A program made the translations under genes and the position numbers. 64,000 nt of DNA, taken from Hoyosella sp. YIM 151337. Lineage in GTDB: Bacteria; Actinomycetota; Actinomycetes; Mycobacteriales; Mycobacteriaceae. The notes under the pieces were generated by a model, which saw nothing but the letters and a program-made list of their open reading frames with translations, was not told where the DNA came from and searched no databases. Shown here in pieces: positions 8,320 to 15,942 of this stretch. The stretch covers positions 1 to 64,000 of the forward strand of contig NZ_JAPEIQ010000028.1 of NCBI RefSeq assembly GCF_026041215.1. The letters are read 5' to 3'. How positions within the stretch are numbered: position 1 is the first letter of the stretch; every line of letters begins with the position of its first letter.

Positions 8320-8795
8320 CTAGCTCAGCGGGGCAAGACTGCCGAAGTCGAGGCAGAGGAATCCGGTGCAGCCCGGGTCAACCGGAGGCACCTCCGGTGC
8401 GCTGTAGACGATCGTGATGCTGGGTGTGTCACTAGCCGACGCGAGGCCCGTGATGTCTCCCAGCGACGAGCCGCCGACGCCGGAACTTGCCCCATTGAGC
8501 CCGCCCGCACCGTCCGAGCCGTTGCCAGCAACCAGGACATAAAGGGTGCCGGTGACCCACTGAGGGCGCTTTCCGACGATCTCGCCGAGGCTGGAGAACG
8601 CATTGATGGTTCTTCGGCCGCGCCCGCCGATCACGGTGCCCTCGAGGGTGTCGACCCGTCGGGGATCACGAACGCGTACTGTCCGGCGGTGCCGTACACG
8701 CATGTCACCTGGCCACCGGCTTGCGTGCACTCTGGAGGCAACTACACGGACGCTGCGGCAGGGAACGCGACCGCCGCAGCCCCGAGGACCCGCAT
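8320..8795 (-). pseudogene. Decayed glycine-rich secreted protein gene
   Basis: Reading down from the ATG at 8795 gives a signal peptide (MRVLGAAAVAFPAAASV) that runs into an in-frame TAG at 8744-8742. The same frame continues with LPPECTQAGGQVTCVYGTAG and AFVIPDG, then shifts near 8655: one missing base would join PDG to VDTLEGTVIGGRG in the next frame. That frame continues through GTLYVLVAGNGSDGAGG to a proline-rich end at 8320. The pieces together form a typical exported protein with a beta domain and a glycine-rich core, here broken by a stop and a frameshift and with a short glycine region. Sequencing error could explain the shift but is less likely to explain both lesions. Confidence 0.55.
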
Positions 8796-8879
8796 GGCTC
8801 GGCGCAGCAGAGAGAAGAGTGATGAATGCCGTGCCGTACCTGGGTTCGCGGTGCTGATTTGACGGTTGTTCCACACTCA

Positions 8880-9257
8880 GAAAATCGAAGAATGCGATGA
8901 GGCTAGCAACGTTTTCCCTGCACGACCGGGCGAACGGCGAGAATAGTCGATTTAGGTTGCGCGCCTATAGTCATGGATGCCGGTCGCTTGCAGAATTGCG
9001 GTAAATCGTTACCATGTCGACGCGAAAACTTCCGAAAGCAGACATTTTCGGGCAATATTTGGGAAACCAAAGTATGCATTTCGCGAGGTCGCAGAGCGAA
9101 TCATGCATCGTTTGCAATTGTCGCAATATTAGCACCGTCAGGTAACGACGTGATCAAAGTTATGAGGATGCCCTCACGCTTTAGCCGTGTGTTCGGTAAT
9201 TCAATTACAGGGCGCGAACTGCGCGCGCCTACCAAACGCACCACAAGGAGTGGAACC
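8880..9257. other. Gene-poor, AT-richer intergenic stretch
   Basis: About 380 bases visibly less GC-rich than the rest of the window, with no convincing gene. The only structure seen is a 13-base palindrome (GTAATTCAATTAC, 9196-9208) about 50 bases before the start codon at 9258; it could be an operator or part of a promoter. The composition suggests acquired or decaying DNA next to the broken secreted-protein gene. Confidence 0.5.
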
Positions 9258-9569
9258 ATGCTTTTATCAATACTGGAAGCGCTCGTCGGCGACCTCGACG
9301 ACTGGGAGGCTTTGGGCACCCTCTCTTCGAGTACGGGCGATCTTTTGTCTGGACTTGGGGACTATAACGTCGGCCAAGCGGCGTTGCTTGAGGTACTGCA
9401 GGGCACTTACGATCTCAACCAGGAATGGAACGACGAACTCGGGATGTGGGAGAACGTCGACCAGCAGTACTACCAGCCGATCTTCCCCTGGGATCCAGCG
9501 AAGCGCCCCGGCGGCCCCGGTAACGACCCACTGGCCGACCTCCTCGCTCAACTGATGCCGCCGGCCTGA
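9258..9569 (+). CDS. Hypothetical acidic 103-residue protein
   Basis: A 103-residue acidic protein of unrecognised family. The first 60 residues look helical (MLLSILEALVGDLDDWEALG), and the C-terminus is rich in Pro, Gly and Trp (PIFPWDPAKRPGGPGNDPLA). There is no signal peptide and no cysteine. The start is well supported by AAGGAG at 9245-9250, 7 bases before the ATG, and the gene ends in a clear hairpin terminator, so it looks like a genuine single-gene unit. Context (AT-richer upstream DNA, broken secreted gene) hints at recent acquisition. Confidence 0.6.
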   Translation: MLLSILEALVGDLDDWEALGTLSSSTGDLLSGLGDYNVGQAALLEVLQGTYDLNQEWNDELGMWENVDQQYYQPIFPWDPAKRPGGPGNDPLADLLAQLMPPA

Positions 9570-9590
9570 TTCGTCTACCGCACGAATCAG
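9566..9590 (+). terminator. Intrinsic terminator after the 103-residue ORF
   Basis: Nine-base perfect stem (CTGATTCGT, 9566-9574, with its complement 9582-9590), 7-base loop, followed by CCTTTGTTTG. The stem includes the stop codon of the ORF ending at 9569. Confidence 0.75.
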
Positions 9591-9660
9591 CCTTTGTTTG
9601 ACGGGATGGATATTTCGTGGCCATCCCGTAACACAATCCATACCTACCATAATCGAATAC

Positions 9661-9695
9661 AAATCCGGGGAACCGTTGTACGGCTCCCCGGATTT
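9661..9695. terminator. Bidirectional terminator hairpin
   Basis: Eleven-base perfect stem AAATCCGGGGA (9661-9671) with its complement at 9685-9695, plus three inner base pairs. A-rich and T-rich flanks on either side allow use from both strands. It lies 13 bases beyond the stop of the minus-strand ABC permease gene. Confidence 0.7.
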
Positions 9696-9707
9696 GCGCG
9701 TGTGTGT

Positions 9708-10550
9708 TCAGCTCTTGCGGTTGTATAGCCTCATCGACAACGGCCCGAAAATGACGATGAAGATCGCGCACCAAATTCCGACGGCCGCGAGGTCACCGAG
9801 CTCGAATGAGCCCGCCATCAAACCGCGAATCGCTGTCACGAGGTGACTGATCGGGTTGACATTCACGAATGCCTGCAGCCAGCCTGGCATTGTTTCTGGA
9901 TCGACGAAAATGTTGCTCACGAATGTCAGCGGGAACAGGATGAACATGGAAACACCCATTACTGCCTGTTCGGTGCGCATCATCATGGCGAGCATTGTCC
10001 AGATCCAGGACAGGCTGAACGAGAACACAAGCAGCACCACAATGGAGAGCACGACTCCGATCAGTCCCCCGCTGGGCCTGAATCCGATGAGCAATCCGAC
10101 GATCATCACGATGATTGACGCGAGGGTGTATCGCACGACGTCGCCGAGCAGCGCACCGACCAGCGGTGAGGGTCGCCAGATCGGCAGTGACCGGAACCGG
10201 TCGAACACCCCTTTCTCGATGTCTTTGTTCATCGTCAGCCCGGTGTACATGGTGATCATGACGACGGTTTGCACGAGGATGCCTGGCAGCAGGAACTGTA
10301 CATATTCGCGCGGTGAGCCTGCGAGCGCACCACCGAACAGGTACGTGAACATCAGGATGAACATGATCGGGAACATCGTCACGTCGAACAACTGTTCCGG
10401 CACATGCTTGATTTTGAGCAGTGCCCGGTGCCCGAATGTCAGCGATGTGGTGACGGCTCCCGCGCGGGCGGGCCGCGGCCCCGGGGCGTGCAGTACGTCG
10501 GCAATCGCTTTGGGTGTTGCCGGTGCCGAATAGTCGGTGCTGGTGGTCAT
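9708..10550 (-). CDS. ABC-2 type efflux permease (DrrB-like)
   Basis: A 280-residue membrane protein with about six helices and an ABC2 permease signature near the C-terminus ([17 protein letters not shown]). The [17 protein letters not shown] block near residue 90 and the cytoplasmic loop [15 protein letters not shown] are typical of DrrB-type drug exporters. Its start overlaps the stop of the ATPase gene by four bases, so the two are translationally coupled as a DrrAB-type pair. Transcription ends at the hairpin at 9661-9695. The exported compound is unknown; known DrrAB pairs export anthracyclines or lipids. Confidence 0.88.
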   Translation of the reverse strand: MTTSTDYSAPATPKAIADVLHAPGPRPARAGAVTTSLTFGHRALLKIKHVPEQLFDVTMFPIMFILMFTYLFGGALAGSPREYVQFLLPGILVQTVVMITMYTGLTMNKDIEKGVFDRFRSLPIWRPSPLVGALLGDVVRYTLASIIVMIVGLLIGFRPSGGLIGVVLSIVVLLVFSFSLSWIWTMLAMMMRTEQAVMGVSMFILFPLTFVSNIFVDPETMPGWLQAFVNVNPISHLVTAIRGLMAGSFELGDLAAVGIWCAIFIVIFGPLSMRLYNRKS

Positions 10551-11560
10551 CGGAGTGCCTCCTCGGCAGTGCTGGTCTCGCTGCTGCCGTTCGTTTCCGG
10601 CTCGGCGTGTTTACCGGTGAGCGCGAGGAAAACTTCGTCCAGACTGGGCTGTCCGAGCGCGAACGTCGTCACGGATATTCCCGCGTCGTGCAGCGCTGGG
10701 AGTGCCGCGCCGACGGTGGCGGGGTCGTTCACGCGAGCTGTCAGCGCTGCGGGGTCAGATTCGAGCACGATCTCGACGCCGAGTACCCGGTCGAGCAGTT
10801 GCGCCGCGTCCGCGCGTTGTGCTGGCTCGGAGACCCGAACGTGCAGTGCGCCTGAGCCGACCGACGCCTTCAATTGCCCGGTGGTGCCTTCGGCGATCAC
10901 TTTTCCGTGGTCGATCACTGCGATGCGGTCGGCGAGCTGGTCGGCTTCGTCGAGGTACTGGGTGGTGAGCAGCACTGTGGTGCCGCCGGCGACGAGCGCC
11001 CGCACGATCTCCCACACGTGGTTGCGGCTGCGCGGGTCAAGCCCGGTTGTCGGCTCGTCCAGGAAGATCAGTTCGGGGGTGACGATGATGCTCGCCGCGA
11101 TGTCGAGCCTGCGCCGCATGCCACCCGAGAAGTGCTTGACCTGGCGTTTCGCGGCGTCTGTCAAGCCGAACGCGTCGAGTAGCTGCATGGCTCTGGCTCG
11201 CGCCGCCGACCGTGAGTAACCGTAGAGCCTGGCGAGCAGGTTCAGGTTTTCCATCCCGGTGAGGTCTTCGTCGAGGGACGCGAACTGCCCGGTCATCGCG
11301 ACTTTTTGCCGCACCATTTCAGGTTCGGAGGCCACGTCATGCCCGAGCACTGACGCGCTGCCCCCGTCGATGGGAAGCAGGGTTGCCAGCATGCGGATCG
11401 TTGTTGTCTTTCCTGCCCCGTTTGGTCCTAGCACCCCGTAGACACCGCCGCGCGGAACCACGAGATCGACGCCGTTGACCGCGACCGTGTCCCCGAACCG
11501 TTTGATCAGCCCGCGGGTTTCGATCGCCGGCGCAGGTGGTGACAGTTCTGACCCTGTCAT
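10547..11560 (-). CDS. ABC exporter ATP-binding protein (DrrA-like)
   Basis: A 337-residue ATPase. Walker A is GPNGAGKTT near residue 48, the signature is [12 protein letters not shown] near 144, and Walker B is [12 protein letters not shown] near 164. A C-terminal region of about 80 residues after the ATPase core ([18 protein letters not shown] onward, ending [17 protein letters not shown]) matches the DrrA family C-terminal domain (DUF4162). It forms an operon with the permease downstream. No dedicated regulator is adjacent. Confidence 0.9.
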   Translation of the reverse strand: MTGSELSPPAPAIETRGLIKRFGDTVAVNGVDLVVPRGGVYGVLGPNGAGKTTTIRMLATLLPIDGGSASVLGHDVASEPEMVRQKVAMTGQFASLDEDLTGMENLNLLARLYGYSRSAARARAMQLLDAFGLTDAAKRQVKHFSGGMRRRLDIAASIIVTPELIFLDEPTTGLDPRSRNHVWEIVRALVAGGTTVLLTTQYLDEADQLADRIAVIDHGKVIAEGTTGQLKASVGSGALHVRVSEPAQRADAAQLLDRVLGVEIVLESDPAALTARVNDPATVGAALPALHDAGISVTTFALGQPSLDEVFLALTGKHAEPETNGSSETSTAEEALR

Positions 11561-11686
11561 TGCGTTCCCCTATTCATGCCCGCCCGTGTGGCGCGCTCAG
11601 TTTTATATGACTGTGCTACCCGATAAAACTCATCGCGTGAAGCGAATATTTCACATGTCGCGGCACCTCGGCTTGTCCGAAAATGC

Positions 11687-12115
11687 TCAATGCGATTCGA
11701 CGCGTGCCCGCCCCCGCAGCAGCCCCACACCGAGCGTCAATAGTCCCGCCGTCAGCAGCACGGCACCCACGTACGCAAGGTTGATCAGCGCGTTCGGCGT
11801 GGTGTCTCCGGGCCCGGGGACGGAGAGGAAGAATGCCACCGGCAGGAGAATCGCCGATGCGGGAATCGCATGGCGGGCAAATGCTTTCGCCTTCGGGGAG
11901 AGTGCGGCTTCGTCGACGTACCGGAGCGTGACGAGCGACAAGATCAGCAGTACACCCGCGTGCGCGTGACCCGCCCGCCACAGATCTTGACGCAGCGGGT
12001 TCGCCATGTAATCCGAATCCCCCACAAGCATGGTGAGGATACTTGCGCCGCCGAAGACAACTGTCGGCAGCAATATGAGAAGAATACCGGCGATGCGGCG
12101 AGATTCCGGACTCAT
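11687..12115 (-). CDS. Conserved four-helix membrane protein
   Basis: About 142 residues with four predicted membrane helices. A conserved-looking block LWRAGHAHAGVLLILSLV carries two His residues inside the second helix, which suggests haem or metal binding, though this is not proven. The ATG at 12115 is chosen because GAGGGGAGG lies 5-6 bases upstream; an ATG five codons earlier has no such site. It may be cotranscribed with the drrAB pair 126 bases downstream on the same strand. Function unknown. Confidence 0.65.
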   Translation of the reverse strand: MSPESRRIAGILLILLPTVVFGGASILTMLVGDSDYMANPLRQDLWRAGHAHAGVLLILSLVTLRYVDEAALSPKAKAFARHAIPASAILLPVAFFLSVPGPGDTTPNALINLAYVGAVLLTAGLLTLGVGLLRGRARVESH

Positions 12116-12174
12116 CGCGCCTCCCCTCAATTGTCGAACTTACGGGCAACTTTACGATTCGCACGCCTTGCCGT

Positions 12175-12888
12175 CTAACGATTTTCTGCGGTCCCCGCAA
12201 TGGCTGCATGCGCCCGCGCACTGGGCGTGCACCGCCCGACAATGGCCGGCGCTTCGTGGATGAGCGTGTCGTCGGCGAGGGCCGCAACCATGAACAGCGC
12301 GAAATCGACGCGTCGGGTCAGATTGCTGCCGAGTATGGGGTCACCGACGTGGCGGCTCCAGACGGGCAGCCCCTGCGATTCGCCTTCTTCGAGATCGCTG
12401 CCCCGCACAACGGTCCATTTGCGGTCGCTGGCGAATATCCGGCGGCATGCCTCGACCTGATCGTCAATCTCGACGGCACGCACGAGGCGGGCCAGAACAG
12501 TGACGACGCGGACAGCGGCCCGGAACTTCCAGGAGTACTGATCCTGCCCGTCGCGGCTGATGTGCCAGCCACACGAGAAGACTAGCCGCGCATCAGGTTC
12601 TGCGAAGTCGAGGACCGCTTGTGCGGTTCCGGATGAGTACTGCCGCACACCCCAGGGAACAAGGACGGCGAGGACACCGTCGCAGCCGTCGACTGCTTTC
12701 CGGATGACTTCTCTGTCATTGGTGGCACCGGGGATGATTGTGATGCGGTCAGCGAACTCAGCGAGCTTGGGGACGCTGCGTTCGCGGCATACCCCAACAA
12801 CCTCGTAGCCGCGTTCTAGGGCATGCCGCACCATGTAGCGGCCTAGTTTGCCGGACGCACCGACTATGCAGACTTTCTTGATACTCAT
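12175..12888 (-). CDS. NAD(P)-binding atypical SDR/NmrA-like protein
   Basis: A 237-residue Rossmann protein. The nucleotide-binding motif is VGASGKLGRYMV at residues about 9-20, typical of atypical short-chain dehydrogenases of the NmrA/epimerase type. No YxxxK catalytic pair is obvious, so it may be an NAD(P) sensor or an unusual reductase. The start has AAAGG 7 bases upstream. It is divergent from the TetR gene at 12972 across a twin operator and is probably its target. Confidence 0.75.
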   Translation of the reverse strand: MSIKKVCIVGASGKLGRYMVRHALERGYEVVGVCRERSVPKLAEFADRITIIPGATNDREVIRKAVDGCDGVLAVLVPWGVRQYSSGTAQAVLDFAEPDARLVFSCGWHISRDGQDQYSWKFRAAVRVVTVLARLVRAVEIDDQVEACRRIFASDRKWTVVRGSDLEEGESQGLPVWSRHVGDPILGSNLTRRVDFALFMVAALADDTLIHEAPAIVGRCTPSARAHAAIAGTAENR

Positions 12889-12905
12889 GACGCGCCTTTC
12901 CTCTT

Positions 12906-12943
12906 ACTTACGTTGTAAGTCACGCTACACTTACAACGTAAGT
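12906..12943. promoter_or_regulatory. Twin TetR operator between divergent genes
   Basis: A perfect 15-base inverted repeat: ACTTACGTTGTAAGT (12906-12920) and its exact reverse complement (12929-12943), 8 bases apart. Each arm is itself a perfect palindrome, ACTTAC-N3-GTAAGT. It lies in the 83-base gap between the NAD(P)-binding protein gene (start 12888) and the tetR gene (start 12972), so one regulator could silence both. Confidence 0.8.
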
Positions 12944-12971
12944 ACCGCAATGGACGTGAGGAGACGCGGTG

Positions 12972-13691
12972 ATGCCGAAGCGTGACACCAGCGCTCAGCA
13001 GAGGGACCGGCAGCCGCTCAGCCGGGAACGGATAGTCACCACTGCCGTAGCGCTCGCCGACGAAAAAGGTGCGCCGGGTGTGACTATGCGTGCCGTCGCG
13101 AATCAGCTTGGTGTCGAGGCGATGTCGCTGTACAACCACGTGAAGAACCGGGACGACCTTCTCGATGGGATGGTCGACACGGTCTTCAGCGAAATCGAAC
13201 TCCCAGCCCTCGGCGCGAACTGGGAAACGGCGATGCGCGCCCGAGCCGAATCAGCTCGCGCCGCGCTCTTACGTCACCCCTGGGCCGTGAGCCTCATGGA
13301 CTCCCGCAGCCAGCCTGGCCCAGCCACACTGCGCCACCACGACGCAGTCCTCGGCGCTCTGCGCGGCGGCGGGTTCTCGGTCGCGATGGCCGTTCACGCG
13401 ATGTCTGTGATGGATAGCTACCTCTACGGATTTGTGATTCAGGAACTCAGCCTGCCGTTCACGGATCGGTCCGAACTCGAAGACGTCGCCAGCGATATAC
13501 TGGAGGGCCTGCCCGGCGGGACGTACCCGCACCTCGCCGAAGCCATCACCGAGCAAGCCCTGCAGCCGGGATACAACCCGTCGGACGAGTTCGAGTTCGG
13601 CCTGTCCCTGATCCTCGGCGCCCTGCCTGCCCCTGCTGCCCCTGGTTCCCCAGGTTCCCTGCCCTCGGATCCATCTACGGAAGTCAGTTAA
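12972..13691 (+). CDS. TetR/AcrR family regulator with TetR_C-type domain
   Basis: A 239-residue regulator. The helix-turn-helix lies at about residues 18-60 (VTMRAVANQLGVEAMSLYNH). The all-helical C-terminal half, with HPWAVSLMDSRSQPGPATLR, matches the TetR(B)-like C-terminal domain class. The ATG at 12972 has GAGGAG 8 bases upstream; an overlapping GTG at 12969 is also possible. The last codons (TEVS) and stop lie inside the left arm of palindromic repeat copy A. Probable autorepressor acting on the twin operator at 12906-12943. Confidence 0.9.
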   Translation: MPKRDTSAQQRDRQPLSRERIVTTAVALADEKGAPGVTMRAVANQLGVEAMSLYNHVKNRDDLLDGMVDTVFSEIELPALGANWETAMRARAESARAALLRHPWAVSLMDSRSQPGPATLRHHDAVLGALRGGGFSVAMAVHAMSVMDSYLYGFVIQELSLPFTDRSELEDVASDILEGLPGGTYPHLAEAITEQALQPGYNPSDEFEFGLSLILGALPAPAAPGSPGSLPSDPSTEVS

Positions 13692-13735
13692 AACGGCCCG
13701 AAATCGGACGTTATGACTGACCTCCGTAGTCGGAT
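13668..13735. repeat. Palindromic repeat family, copy A
   Basis: About 68 bases forming a long imperfect hairpin. The left arm (13668-13690) contains ATCCATCTACGGAAGTCAGT and the right arm (13712-13735) is nearly its reverse complement; the bases between form a second inner dyad (AACGG...CGTT). It includes the stop codon of the tetR gene and ends just before the end of the convergent methyltransferase gene, so it may also act as a terminator. See copies B and C. Confidence 0.7.
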
Positions 13736-13757
13736 TTGGTGGTTGGGCGACGGCAGG

Positions 13758-14552
13758 TCAGCGTCTGGTGCCGAGTACGATCAGGTACCCCCGGGGCTGG
13801 TGGATCCCCTCGGGTGTGCGGTATCCCTCGAAGAAGCCGGCGAAATCGCTGTGCAGCTGCTCCCGCCGCTCGTCGTCGAGCGCGGCAGCGAGCGTCCGCG
13901 TCGGGCCGTATACGGTCGAAAAGAGTTCCCACACCTCTTCACCCGAGGTACCGGTCTGCGGAGCATCCCCCTCCTCGAATCGCAAGTCGAACGCGTCACC
14001 GAGCATCTTCTCGGCGTAGTTACGCGCACCCCACGCGAATGCAGATCCCGCACCCGCAGGTGGCGGCGGCATGTATTTCGCCATCACTTTGAACATGTCG
14101 ACGACGCCACCGTCGGGGCTCCAGTTGCCCATGCCTAAACGTCCACCGCTGCGGGTGACACGCGCAAGCTCCCGGGCGACAGCCTCATGGTCCGGCGCGA
14201 AGATTGCCCCCACATTGGACACGACGACATCGAACGAGCCGTCCGGGTACGGGAGGTTCTCTGCATCGCCAACCTCATACTCGATGGTGAGGTCCTCTTC
14301 GTCCGCCAGGCGTTTCGCGGTGTCTATGAGCGCAGGCGCTAGATCGATACCGGTGACCTTCGCGCCCCGGCGTGCCAGCCGTGAGGCCAGTGCGCCGGTG
14401 CCGGTGGCGACGTCGAGCACTCGCTCACCGGGCTGCACGGAGATCGCGTCAGCGAGGTGATCAAGCAGTGGTTCGTAGTGCTGGGGCAGCCTTTCATATG
14501 GCCCAGTGCCCCACATGACGCTTTGTTTTTTCTTGAGTTCATCGAATGCCAT
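13758..14552 (-). CDS. Class I SAM-dependent methyltransferase
   Basis: A 264-residue methyltransferase of the UbiE/Methyltransf_11 type. The SAM motif I is VLDVATGTGALASRLA near residue 45; motif II is GDAENLPYPDGSFDVVVSN near 97. The C-terminus has no added domain. The start is ATG at 14552, with GTG at 14558 also possible; no ribosome site is clear. A small dyad (GGGCACA/TGTGCCC, 14553-14570) overlaps the start and could be an operator. The gene is bracketed by repeat copies A and B. The substrate is unknown. Confidence 0.8.
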   Translation of the reverse strand: MAFDELKKKQSVMWGTGPYERLPQHYEPLLDHLADAISVQPGERVLDVATGTGALASRLARRGAKVTGIDLAPALIDTAKRLADEEDLTIEYEVGDAENLPYPDGSFDVVVSNVGAIFAPDHEAVARELARVTRSGGRLGMGNWSPDGGVVDMFKVMAKYMPPPPAGAGSAFAWGARNYAEKMLGDAFDLRFEEGDAPQTGTSGEEVWELFSTVYGPTRTLAAALDDERREQLHSDFAGFFEGYRTPEGIHQPRGYLIVLGTRR

Positions 14553-14615
14553 GGGCACAAGAATGTGCCCGTCGTCACGTCAGTGCTACCCACCCTAGGG
14601 TTGTTTTCGCCTTCC

Positions 14616-14690
14616 CCGAATCCATCTACAGGCGTCAACGAGAACGGGCCAAATGGGCCAGTTTTGGCTGACGTCCGTAGATAAATTCGG
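14616..14690. repeat. Palindromic repeat family, copy B
   Basis: About 75 bases. The left arm (CCGAATCCATCTAC at 14616-14629, then AGGCGTCAAC) and the right arm (14666-14690) are reverse complements at about 20 of 25 positions. The inner part has its own GGCC..GGCC dyad flanked by AAC/GTT. It lies in the gap between the divergent methyltransferase and AbiEi-like genes, so a terminator role alone does not explain it. Confidence 0.7.
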
Positions 14691-14709
14691 CAGGTGGGGG
14701 CGCGGCAGG

Positions 14710-14735
14710 TTATCCACAGGTTGGAGTTATCAACA
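14710..14735. promoter_or_regulatory. Pair of DnaA-box-like direct repeats
   Basis: TTATCCACA at 14710-14718 and TTATCAACA at 14727-14735, direct repeats 17 bases apart, each followed by GG. The first is a perfect consensus DnaA box. They lie just upstream of the AbiEi-like gene. Two boxes are too few for an origin; they may be a DnaA-responsive site or coincidence. Confidence 0.35.
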
Positions 14736-14790
14736 GGGCGCGCGAAGAAGAATTTCGCAAACAGGGCGCGGGTCACCAAGCTGTCTCCAC

Positions 14791-15897
14791 ATGGCACGCC
14801 CTCGAAGGACCCAGCTTCCACAGTCAATCCAAGCGGCAATCTCAGCGGGCAACGGTTTAGTCAGCGCTGACGGGCCGCATGCGCGTCAGCAGCTGCACGT
14901 TCTGCACCGGGAGGGCCTGCTCCTCAAGCTCGCGCACGGCCAGTACACCGCCCCTGGTTTCTGGGCAGAACTCGGCGAGTGGGATCAATACGCGCTAGCG
15001 TCGCACGCCTACCAATTATCTTGTGGCAGCGGCACTTACCTCGCGGGCTGGTCAGCAGCCACGCTCAACGGGCTGCCGTTACTCGGCCGGCCACCACAAT
15101 TGCCTGAGGCAGTTCACCCGAAACCGAAGCCACGCGGCGCGCAGCGCGGGCGCTTCGGGCGCACGCGCCGCGAACGTGTCCCCGACCGGCATTTGCGTGA
15201 CTACAACGGAATCCCCGCTACCGGGGCCGGATACACGACAAGCACAATCGCGCTCACCGCTTCATTGCCGATCGCGCTTGCCGTTGGGGATAACGCGCTG
15301 CGGCGGGGCGCGAACGTGCGCACTACGCTGCCAGATTTCAAGGGGCGCACCGGGGTTGCGCGCGCCCGCTTTGTTGGCGACTACGCGACGCCACTCGCGG
15401 AATCGCCACTCGAATCGCTCGGCCGTTTCGCTGCGTACGCGGGCGGCCTCCCGCTGCCAATCCCCAACGCCTGGGTCGGTGACGGCAGGCCGTTGTTCCG
15501 GGTCGATGGCCTCTGGCCGTGGCATTGGGCCGGGTTTGAGGCGGACGGTGCGGTCAAGTACAACAGTCGCGCCGATGCGGCGCTCATTGTGGCTAATCAG
15601 CAAGAGCGGGAATGGGTACTGCGGCGTCTCGGCCTCGACTTGTGCCGCTACGGCTGGGCCCGTGCGTTCAACAATATCGACGAGCTGACTAAGAGGTTCG
15701 CGCGGTTGCTTGCGGACAACCCGGTCCGGGATGAGCCGATTCGCTGGTGGAAGCATGATCCGGTGCTGGGGCCGGTGGAACCCGAGGCGGCGGATTGGCC
15801 AAGCGCAGACCCGTCGGGCATCATTCTGCCGCCACGCTGGTGGGTGGACCACCGCTACCACGAATCCACCTACGGAGGTCAACGGAAACCCGCGTAA
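14791..15897 (+). CDS. AbiEi-like winged-helix protein with a nuclease-like C-terminal domain
   Basis: A 368-residue protein. Residues about 8-55 form a winged helix as in the antitoxin domain of type IV AbiEi proteins (ARQQLHVLHREGLLLKLAHG). The C-terminal part (about 235-320) has RVDGLWPWHWAGFEADGAVK, then NQQEREWVLRRLGLDLCRYGW, a pattern like DUF559/Vsr-type PD-(D/E)XK folds (Asp, then E-x-D, then Lys). No partner toxin gene is adjacent. The gene is bounded by repeat copies B and C; its last residues (STYGGQRKPA) are encoded inside copy C. The start ATG has no clear ribosome site. Role unknown; defence or DNA repair is an inference. Confidence 0.55.
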   Translation: MARPRRTQLPQSIQAAISAGNGLVSADGPHARQQLHVLHREGLLLKLAHGQYTAPGFWAELGEWDQYALASHAYQLSCGSGTYLAGWSAATLNGLPLLGRPPQLPEAVHPKPKPRGAQRGRFGRTRRERVPDRHLRDYNGIPATGAGYTTSTIALTASLPIALAVGDNALRRGANVRTTLPDFKGRTGVARARFVGDYATPLAESPLESLGRFAAYAGGLPLPIPNAWVGDGRPLFRVDGLWPWHWAGFEADGAVKYNSRADAALIVANQQEREWVLRRLGLDLCRYGWARAFNNIDELTKRFARLLADNPVRDEPIRWWKHDPVLGPVEPEAADWPSADPSGIILPPRWWVDHRYHESTYGGQRKPA

Positions 15898-15932
15898 AAC
15901 GGGGGTTGTGGTTGACTCCTGTAGGTGGATTC
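15862..15932. repeat. Palindromic repeat family, copy C
   Basis: About 71 bases and the best preserved copy. The left arm starts GAATCCACCTACGGAGGTCA (15862-15883) and the right arm (15911-15932) is its reverse complement at 20 of 22 positions. The inner segment has a further AACCC/GGGTT dyad. It contains the 3' end of the AbiEi-like gene and lies before the end of the convergent SDR gene, where it would make a strong hairpin in either transcript. Confidence 0.75.
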
Positions 15933-15942
15933 TGGAGGTTTC

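Noticed and set aside
8251-8862. A plus-strand frame over the broken secreted gene
   Set aside because: The minus-strand fragments recreate a recognisable secreted protein; the plus-strand product resembles nothing.
11616-12287. A 223-codon minus-strand frame over the small membrane protein
   Set aside because: The alternative frame gives a coherent four-helix membrane protein with a strong ribosome site.
14710-14735. Replication origin
   Set aside because: Only two DnaA-box-like sites, no AT-rich unwinding region and no dnaA or dnaN neighbour.
13668-15932. CRISPR array
   Set aside because: The three repeats are about 1 kb apart, inverted-repeat in structure, and enclose genes rather than short spacers.
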